From Bacteroidota bacterium (GTDB lineage: Bacteria > Bacteroidota > Bacteroidia > Chitinophagales > Chitinophagaceae), in assembly GCA_947447835.1 (NCBI GenBank), contig CANFLP010000108.1:1-5386 (forward strand): a stretch of DNA of 5,386 bases, read 5' to 3'. Position numbers and translations under genes: made by a program. How positions within the stretch are numbered: the stretch's first letter is position 1; each line of letters opens with the position of its first letter. Below, one piece after another: positions 1 through 5,386 of this stretch. Under the pieces are notes generated by a model. The model did not search any database. It saw only the letters and a list, made by a program, of their open reading frames with translations, and had not been told where the DNA came from.

Positions 1-1
1 A

Positions 2-1705
2 TCAGAAAGATCTATTCGCACTTACCCATACAATACCGCAGCACATGTATTGGGATATGTAGCAGAAGTGGATGTAAATTTTTTACAAAAGCATGAGGAA
101 GAAGGATACGAGATGGGCGACTATGCTGGTATGACGGGATTGGAAAAACAATATGAAACGGTATTGATGGGGCAACGTGGTGTAAAAAGATATTTAAGAG
201 ATAACAAAGGAAAAATACAAGGCGCGTTTGAGAAAGGTCAATTTGATACATTAGCTGTTGCAGGAAGAAATTTATATACAAGTATGGATGTGGAAGTGCA
301 ACAATTGGCTGAAAAAGTATTAACCAATAAAGTGGGAAGTGCGGTTGCTATAAATATAAAAACTGGTGGAGTGATTGCAATGGCATCCAGTCCTGGGTAC
401 AATCCTAACTTACTCACCGGAAGTCAGCGACGTAAAACCATTGGACGATTATTAACGGATACGGCACGACCTATTTACAATCGTGCTATTAAAGGGCAAT
501 ATCCTCCAGGATCTACCTTTAAACCACTTGGGGCATTAATTGCATTAGACGAAGGATTAATTTCACCTAGTTTTGGATACAACTGTTTTGGTTTATATAC
601 TTCATGTGGCGATCCTCGAAAATGTGAACACCATAATGCAGGTCATGCCGCCAATTTGCAATTGGCATTAGCCAATTCATGTAACTCCTACTTTTTACAA
701 GTGTTTAGAATGGCTATTGACAATCCTAAATACCATAATGCCAAACAAGGATATTTAAAATGGAAGGAATACGTAAATAGTTTTGGCCTAGGACGAAAAT
801 TAGGCATTGATTTGCCAAGTGAAAACAAAGCAAGCATTCCAGATACTGCACAATACAACAAAGATTTTGGCAATGCTAAATATTGGAATAGCTGTTATAT
901 GCTTACATTAGGTATTGGCCAAGATAGAATGACAGCAACTCCATTACAGCTGGCCAATTCTATGGCTTTAATTGCTAACGAAGGATATTATTACACACCC
1001 CATTTCGTGGATAGCATCGAATACGAAGACGAGGATGATAAAGCAGTATTAGCTAAATACAGATCAAAGCAAGAAGTGACAAAAATAGCTAGCGACATAT
1101 TTAAAATTATTAAAGAAGGAATGCACGATGTAACAGTAATTGGTACGGCTGCAGGGATTAAAATTCCAGGAATTGAATATTGTGCTAAAACAGGTACCGC
1201 ACAAAACCCACACGGGAAAAACCACTCCTTATTTGTTTGTTTTGCACCAAAAGACAATCCTAAAATTGCAGTTGCAGTAATTGTTGAAAACGCTGGTTTT
1301 GGTGCCACATGGGCAGGACCAATTGCGGGTTTAATGATGGAAAAATATTTAAATGATACACTTACAAAAGAGAGTCAAATAAAAGCAGACAACTTATCCA
1401 AAGTAGACTTATTGCCACAAGCACTCAAAGACTGGTATGTTCGAAATAATAAAAGCTACCAACTTACCCCTATTGAATATAATAATGATGAATTAGGAGA
1501 AATTTGGGACATGGAAATGGTTTCAGAAAATACAGTTCGTCCAAAAAAAGAGGACACTATAAAAGTGACTGTTGATAGTGCAAATAAAATTCCAGTTCCG
1601 TCGAAGCCAACTACCCCTGCACCAACAACTAACAAGGATAGTGCATTATTACATCCAAGCAAGAAAAAAAAGACTCATAAAATAATCAATGTCAAACACA
1701 CCTAA
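2..1705 (+). CDS. mrdA: Penicillin-binding protein 2, elongasome transpeptidase (5'-truncated by window edge)
   Basis: This class B penicillin-binding protein is the D,D-transpeptidase that crosslinks peptidoglycan during lateral wall growth, acting in the periplasm with RodA. The frame is open from base 2, and the residues before the TTG at 50 (AAHVLGYVAEVD across it) match the family, so the gene starts outside the window. 567 residues are visible; the N-terminal membrane anchor and part of the pedestal domain are missing. GMTGLEKQYE (about 131-160) is the conserved pedestal motif. The transpeptidase domain has the catalytic serine motif STFK (512-523, after YPPG), the SxN motif SCN (677-685), KTGTA (1187-1201), and the family signatures GIGQDRMTATPLQLAN and GFGATWAGPIAGLMMEKYL. 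A Cys/His-rich loop lies between STFK and SCN. After the domain comes a tail of about 110 residues ending in a Pro/Thr-rich and then Lys-rich stretch. The stop codon lies inside rodA. The assignment as PBP2 rather than division PBP3 rests on the motifs and the adjacent rodA. Confidence 0.95.
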   Translation, partial: SERSIRTYPYNTAAHVLGYVAEVDVNFLQKHEEEGYEMGDYAGMTGLEKQYETVLMGQRGVKRYLRDNKGKIQGAFEKGQFDTLAVAGRNLYTSMDVEVQQLAEKVLTNKVGSAVAINIKTGGVIAMASSPGYNPNLLTGSQRRKTIGRLLTDTARPIYNRAIKGQYPPGSTFKPLGALIALDEGLISPSFGYNCFGLYTSCGDPRKCEHHNAGHAANLQLALANSCNSYFLQVFRMAIDNPKYHNAKQGYLKWKEYVNSFGLGRKLGIDLPSENKASIPDTAQYNKDFGNAKYWNSCYMLTLGIGQDRMTATPLQLANSMALIANEGYYYTPHFVDSIEYEDEDDKAVLAKYRSKQEVTKIASDIFKIIKEGMHDVTVIGTAAGIKIPGIEYCAKTGTAQNPHGKNHSLFVCFAPKDNPKIAVAVIVENAGFGATWAGPIAGLMMEKYLNDTLTKESQIKADNLSKVDLLPQALKDWYVRNNKSYQLTPIEYNNDELGEIWDMEMVSENTVRPKKEDTIKVTVDSANKIPVPSKPTTPAPTTNKDSALLHPSKKKKTHKIINVKHT

Positions 1706-3035
1706 TCAAAATAACTTTTCCAAAGGAACTGACTTGGCTGTTATCATTCTTTATTTTGCAATGGTAGCAATTGGTATTCTATGCATATTTATGGTTGAAT
1801 ACAATCCAAGCAGCAACTGGAGTAGCTCATTTATAACTGGGAAAAATAATTATAGTAAACAAATTTACTTTGCACTGTTCTGTAGTTTTATAGGCATTTT
1901 TATTTTACTAATGGACAGTAAGGTTTTTACTGCACTTGCCAACATCTCTTATGGAGTTGGTATTGTGTTAATGCTTGCCACATTCGTCATTGGGAAAAAT
2001 ATAAACGGTTCAAAAAGTTGGATACCCATTGCTGGTGGATTTAACTTACAGCCGGCTGAATTATGTAAAATATTCACTGCTTTAATATTAGCGAAATTTT
2101 TATCCAAGCCCGAAACCGATTTCACAAAACTCAAGTCACAATTAATTGCAGGCGCCATGATTGCATTGCCTGCCATACTCTCTATCATGCAACATGAAAT
2201 GGGATTAGCCCTAGTATATAGTGCATTCATTTTTGCAATGTACCGTGAAGGATTACCCCCAGTCATTTTAGTGATTGTCTTATCATTTGCCATACTTGTA
2301 ATAGCCACCTTATTAATTGAGCCAACAATTTTAGCTATAATATTAACCATCATTGCTGTACTGTTTATTTTGAATATGCTAAAAAAGTTTAAGCGCAATA
2401 AAAATAGTATTCTAGTAGTTATTGGCATTTGGGCTATTTGTTTCGGAACCGTACGTTACGTTGTCCCATATATTTTTAACAATGTATTTGAATGTTACCA
2501 AAGTACCCGTATTTATAGCATGGTAGGTAAAGAATATGATTGTAGTCAAAATAATAAATCGGTCTCTGCTTCAGGAAAACAACACGGTAAAAAACCTGAT
2601 GACTACAATGTAAAACAAAGTAAAATTGCTATTGGTTCTGGCGGATTTTGGGGAAGAGGGTTTTTAAAAGGAACGCAAACCCGAGGAAAGTATGTTCCAG
2701 AACAACATACCGATTTTATATTTACTTCATTAGGAGAGGCATTTGGATTTGTGGGAACAGCCACATTTTTAGGATTATATCTTTTCTTTTTATTTAGACT
2801 AATACGTATTGCAGAAAGACAAAGAAGTACATTTTCAAGAGTGTACGCATATAGTGTAGTTGGTATTTTCTTTTTCCACATAGCTGTAAACATAAGTATG
2901 ACCGTAGGTTTATTCCCTGTGGTAGGTATCCCCTTGCCCCTTATTAGTTATGGAGGATCGTCCCTATTAACTTTTACAGTATTGGTATTTATTTTATTGC
3001 GATTAGACGCAGATAGACAAATGGTATTACGTTAA
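1689..3035 (+). CDS. rodA: RodA, SEDS-family peptidoglycan glycosyltransferase
   Basis: RodA polymerises lipid II into glycan strands in the inner membrane, paired with PBP2. The protein has 448 residues. Hydrophobic segments by eye lie near 14-36, 57-75, 82-102, 121-138, 151-168, 171-184, 190-209, 212-230 and 240-262, then after a large polar loop (about 263-340) three more follow near 343-370, 385-408 and 415-437. That is about two helices more than the ten of E. coli RodA, which I recall as usual for Bacteroidota. Family motifs are QPAELCKIF (121-129), YNVKQSKIAIGSGG (306-319), VPEQHTDFIF (336-345) with the probable catalytic aspartate D342, and PLPLISYGGSSLL (415-427). The last two motifs and the mrdA neighbour argue for RodA over FtsW. 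The ATG at 1689 is chosen because it leaves a short polar N-terminus before helix 1; the next Met lies inside that helix. It has no Shine-Dalgarno sequence, only an A-rich leader, and lies within the mrdA end, so coupled translation is likely. Confidence 0.96.
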   Translation: MSNTPNQNNFSKGTDLAVIILYFAMVAIGILCIFMVEYNPSSNWSSSFITGKNNYSKQIYFALFCSFIGIFILLMDSKVFTALANISYGVGIVLMLATFVIGKNINGSKSWIPIAGGFNLQPAELCKIFTALILAKFLSKPETDFTKLKSQLIAGAMIALPAILSIMQHEMGLALVYSAFIFAMYREGLPPVILVIVLSFAILVIATLLIEPTILAIILTIIAVLFILNMLKKFKRNKNSILVVIGIWAICFGTVRYVVPYIFNNVFECYQSTRIYSMVGKEYDCSQNNKSVSASGKQHGKKPDDYNVKQSKIAIGSGGFWGRGFLKGTQTRGKYVPEQHTDFIFTSLGEAFGFVGTATFLGLYLFFLFRLIRIAERQRSTFSRVYAYSVVGIFFFHIAVNISMTVGLFPVVGIPLPLISYGGSSLLTFTVLVFILLRLDADRQMVLR

Positions 3036-3053
3036 GTTTAATTATTATTCATT

Positions 3054-3812
3054 ATGCGTATTTATCCATTATCAGAAGGCAGCTTTACCATTGATCAAAC
3101 CAAAGTGTTTGTCCCATTTGATACTGCAACGCATAATTTACAGCATCGACCAAAAGGAAGTATTTTAGTTGAAATTCAACCATTTGTTGTTGTTACAGAT
3201 AATGACATTATTTTGTTTGATACAGGATTAGGGTATTTTAATAAAGAGGGTATTCTACAATTACATGACAACTTGATGAAGATAGGTATTGATCCATCCA
3301 GTGTTACTAAAGTATTTATGAGTCATCTGCACAAAGACCATGCAGGCGGAATGAGTTATATCCATCCAGTATATCAAGAAAGATTTATAAGCTTTCCCTA
3401 TGCAAAGTATTATGTTCAAAAAAGAGAATTTGATTTAGCAATGAGTGGCAATAGTCCTTCCTATTTAGCCGAACAGGTTAGTATACTTGAGGACTTTAGT
3501 GGTGTAGTTTGGTTAACTGAAGACGAAGGAGTCATTGATAACTTAATTCATTATAAACTCACAGCAGGGCACTGTTTATATCACCAAGTAGCATGGGTAA
3601 AAGAAGAAGGCACTACCTTTTTCTTTGGTGGCGATGTTGCACCGCAGCTTCAACAAATGAAGTCAAAATTTGTAGCTAAATACGATATGGATGGAAAAAC
3701 TTCCATGGAGTGGAGACAATTATGGTGGGAACAAGCTGCTACAGCGCAATGGACTTTCGCGTTTTACCATGATATTCAATACCCTACCTTTCTTCCTAAC
3801 ACCATTGCTTAA
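3054..3812 (+). CDS. MBL-fold metallo-hydrolase of unknown substrate
   Basis: This 252-residue soluble protein has no signal peptide or membrane segment, so it is probably cytoplasmic. It carries the full binuclear metal-site pattern of the metallo-beta-lactamase superfamily: DTGLG (56-60), HLHKDH (H91, H93, D95, H96), TAGHCLYH (H173), GGDVAP (D194) and FYHD (H239). With all seven ligands present it should be an active hydrolase. The single-domain size and motif order resemble the lactonase-like branch (AHL lactonases such as AiiA and relatives), but substrate cannot be read from the motifs and quorum-quenching activity is not claimed. The ATG at 3054 is the only plausible start, because an in-frame stop at 3039-3041 lies just upstream. 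The leader is an A/T-rich run without a Shine-Dalgarno sequence. It begins 18 nt after rodA on the same strand, so co-transcription is likely. Nothing in the sequence ties it to wall synthesis. Confidence 0.9.
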   Translation: MRIYPLSEGSFTIDQTKVFVPFDTATHNLQHRPKGSILVEIQPFVVVTDNDIILFDTGLGYFNKEGILQLHDNLMKIGIDPSSVTKVFMSHLHKDHAGGMSYIHPVYQERFISFPYAKYYVQKREFDLAMSGNSPSYLAEQVSILEDFSGVVWLTEDEGVIDNLIHYKLTAGHCLYHQVAWVKEEGTTFFFGGDVAPQLQQMKSKFVAKYDMDGKTSMEWRQLWWEQAATAQWTFAFYHDIQYPTFLPNTIA

Positions 3813-3893
3813 AACAAACATTCATTAGGAATCAATAGTAGTAAGGGTTTCAAGCATGCTTCCCGATTTTTGTAGTATCTTTAGACTACAATT
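3813..3893. other. Intergenic gap with weak secondary-structure signals
   Basis: These 81 nt separate the hydrolase gene from ppc. They hold a perfect 10-bp palindrome, AAGCATGCTT (3852-3861), flanked by GGG (3845-3847) and CCC (3862-3864) and followed by GATTTTT. This could form an interrupted hairpin with a T-run, a weak candidate intrinsic terminator for the upstream operon. A second hairpin lies at 3870-3891 (separate entry). No convincing promoter was found: TATCTTTA (3876-3883) resembles the Bacteroidota -7 element TAnnTTTG but lacks the final G, sits only about 10 nt before the ppc start, and has no clear TTTG -33 partner. Everything here is low confidence. Confidence 0.3.
3870..3891 (+). 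promoter_or_regulatory. Possible start-proximal RNA hairpin before ppc
   Basis: TTGTAGT (3870-3876) and ACTACAA (3885-3891) are perfect inverted arms of 7 bp around an 8-nt loop. In the ppc mRNA this stem would end 2 nt before the start codon and cover the initiation region. The stem is mostly A-U and weak, so it could be chance. A role in limiting translation is only an inference. Confidence 0.25.
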
Positions 3894-5386
3894 ATGGCAA
3901 GTTCAATCAATAATTATTCAGGACAGTTTAGACGTAATGTGTCTGATAAATACATTATCTATAACAGTTTATTCGCGGCACTTCCTTATTCAGGCATTGC
4001 AAATGTGGGTGCATTGTTACCTATTATGTTGCAAACCTGCGAAGAAGGATATGCTAAAGGGAAAAGTCCAGTAGAAATTATTGACTATTTTTTTAGTAGA
4101 CAAACGGAAGTTGATACGGAGACAGAAAAAATTGATCACTTGTTTAAGTATGTGCAATACATGGAAAGGCAAGTAGTGTTATTCGATTCCATTGAAGATG
4201 CAGCATTTACGACCGTAAATGATATGGAAGGTTCGGGTAGTCTTAAAGCCCTCATTAGAGAAGCGAATTTTACAGGCAAGATGCAATCTTTAAAAAACAA
4301 ATTTAAAAATTTTAAAGTACGCATTGTCTTAACTGCACATCCTACTCAGTTTTATCCTTCCAATGTATTGGGTATTATACATGATATGGGAGAAGCTATA
4401 GGAAAGAACGATTACAATACCATCAATCATTATATTCAGCAATTGGGGTTAACACCATTCTTTAATAAGAAACAACCTACTCCAACCGATGAAGCCTTAA
4501 ACCTAATGTGGTACCTGGAAAATGTATTTTATCCATCAATAGGCAATATATACAGTACCATTGTTAGTGAAGTATTTGATAATGATTTTGAAAGCGCAAA
4601 TCCATTTATTGAATTAGGATTTTGGCCTGGTGGAGACCGCGACGGAAACCCTTTTGTAAATGCCGCAACTACTATCAAAGTAGCTCAAGCATTAAGAAGT
4701 AGCATTATTGTATGTTACTATAGAGATGTAAGAAGACTAAAACGTAAACTAACTTTTTCGGGAGTAGATGTATTATTAAGTTCTTTAGAAGCTAGTTTGT
4801 ATGAGAATGTATTTACTCCAGAACAAAGCAAGCCTATTACTGTAGAAGAAATAATTGGATGCTTAACTACAATAAGAAAAAAATTAATAGAAGAAAATCA
4901 TTCCTTATACTTATCAAGACTAGATAGCTTATTGTACAAGGTTAAGATTTTTGGAACACATTTCGCCTCACTAGATATAAGACAGGATAGTCGAATACAT
5001 CGTCAGGTATTACTGGATATTCATGAAACTTTAAAAACAAAGACTGGAAAAGGATGTTTGCCAGATAACTATACGCACTTATCCTCAACAGAACAAATTG
5101 AAGCTTTACTGCAAGTTAAGGACGCAGTAGATCCAAGTATTTTTTCTGAAACAATTACCAAGGATACAGTAGAGAGTATCTATGCAATTGCACAGGTACA
5201 GAACATGAATGGTATTTCGGGTTGTCACAGATACGTAATTAGTAACTGTCAAACAGAAGTGAATGTAATAGAGCTCTATGCACTATTTAGATTGTGTGGA
5301 TGGGATGAGCATTTGTCAAATGTAGATATTGTTCCTTTATTTGAAACTATTGATGACTTAGCGTCATCAGAAGATATCATGAATAG
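3894..5386 (+). CDS. ppc: Phosphoenolpyruvate carboxylase (3'-truncated by window edge)
   Basis: PEP carboxylase is a cytosolic anaplerotic enzyme that adds bicarbonate to phosphoenolpyruvate to give oxaloacetate and phosphate, feeding the TCA cycle. The frame stays open from ATG 3894 to the window end, giving 497 complete codons, a little over half of the roughly 850-900 residues usual for the family. Visible motifs in order are VLTAHPTQF (145-153, with catalytic His149, matching the E. coli VFTAHPTE region), GFWPGGDRDGNPFV (242-255), LDIRQDS (360-366, with the active-site arginine R363), YVISNCQ (447-453) and IVPLFETIDDL (479-489). The C-terminal half, including the GRGG active-site loop and allosteric aspartate site, lies outside the window. 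The start is firm: an in-frame TAG at 3882-3884 lies just upstream and ATG 3894 is the first start after it. No Shine-Dalgarno sequence is present. LDIRQDS sits about 30 residues earlier than in E. coli, implying shorter loops, which I take to be a lineage variant. An ATG at 3856 opens a different frame that is only a shadow. Confidence 0.95.
   Translation, partial: MASSINNYSGQFRRNVSDKYIIYNSLFAALPYSGIANVGALLPIMLQTCEEGYAKGKSPVEIIDYFFSRQTEVDTETEKIDHLFKYVQYMERQVVLFDSIEDAAFTTVNDMEGSGSLKALIREANFTGKMQSLKNKFKNFKVRIVLTAHPTQFYPSNVLGIIHDMGEAIGKNDYNTINHYIQQLGLTPFFNKKQPTPTDEALNLMWYLENVFYPSIGNIYSTIVSEVFDNDFESANPFIELGFWPGGDRDGNPFVNAATTIKVAQALRSSIIVCYYRDVRRLKRKLTFSGVDVLLSSLEASLYENVFTPEQSKPITVEEIIGCLTTIRKKLIEENHSLYLSRLDSLLYKVKIFGTHFASLDIRQDSRIHRQVLLDIHETLKTKTGKGCLPDNYTHLSSTEQIEALLQVKDAVDPSIFSETITKDTVESIYAIAQVQNMNGISGCHRYVISNCQTEVNVIELYALFRLCGWDEHLSNVDIVPLFETIDDLASSEDIMN

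Noticed and set aside
50..52. TTG as the start of the first gene.
   Set aside because: The frame is open upstream to base 2 and the residues there fit PBP2, so the true start lies outside the window.
2190..2201. RodA QHEMG in place of the QPDxG motif, seen as a possible loss of a key aspartate.
   Set aside because: The change to Glu is conservative, and I recall Bacteroidota RodA proteins with Glu at this place (QKE type), so it is probably lineage-typical.
3876..3883. TATCTTTA as a Bacteroidota -7 promoter element for ppc.
   Set aside because: It lacks the final G of TAnnTTTG, has no clear -33 TTTG at the right distance, and would give an almost leaderless mRNA.
3856..4074. A 72-codon + strand open frame.
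   Set aside because: It overlaps the ppc 5' end in another frame, has no recognisable domain, and the ppc frame is clearly coding.
12..4324. Several minus-strand open frames of 60-160 codons opposite mrdA, rodA and ppc.
   Set aside because: Each lies antisense to a confidently identified gene and has no family motif. The 159-codon one at 1949-2428 mirrors rodA membrane segments.
1..5386. Mobile elements, CRISPR arrays, tRNA or rRNA genes, riboswitches.
   Set aside because: The window is filled by four protein genes and short gaps, and no repeat array, transposase, or RNA gene signature was seen on either strand.

Overview
The window is an AT-rich, gene-dense, single-strand stretch of a bacterial chromosome. 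It looks like a member of the Bacteroidota, most likely near the Chitinophagaceae. The lineage call is inferred from three things: protein signatures (a RodA with extra membrane helices and the YNVKQSKIAIGSGG and VPEQHTDFIF motifs, and a PBP2 with the Cys/His-containing loop common in that phylum), A/T-rich rather than Shine-Dalgarno-like sequence before the starts, and the standard genetic code. No search could be run, so genus-level placement is not claimed.

Layout, all on the + strand. (1) Positions 2-1705 hold the 3' part of mrdA (penicillin-binding protein 2, PBP2), cut by the left window edge. (2) Positions 1689-3035 hold a complete rodA (SEDS glycosyltransferase), overlapping mrdA by 17 nt. 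(3) Positions 3054-3812 hold a complete 252-residue metallo-beta-lactamase-fold hydrolase of unknown substrate, 18 nt after rodA. (4) An 81-nt gap follows, with a short palindrome and a weak hairpin. (5) From 3894 the 5' part of ppc (phosphoenolpyruvate carboxylase) runs off the right edge with about 498 codons visible.

How the genes work together: RodA polymerises lipid II into glycan strands and PBP2 crosslinks them, forming the core elongasome synthase, and the overlapping genes suggest coupled translation. In this phylum mreB/mreC/mreD usually lie upstream, so they are expected just outside the left edge. The hydrolase is probably co-transcribed with rodA but has no evident link to wall synthesis. 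PEP carboxylase is a separate anaplerotic enzyme (PEP to oxaloacetate) and may have its own transcription unit.

The window is essentially ordinary housekeeping sequence. I found no mobile element, CRISPR array, RNA gene or convincing novel system. The findings are small points with modest interest scores.
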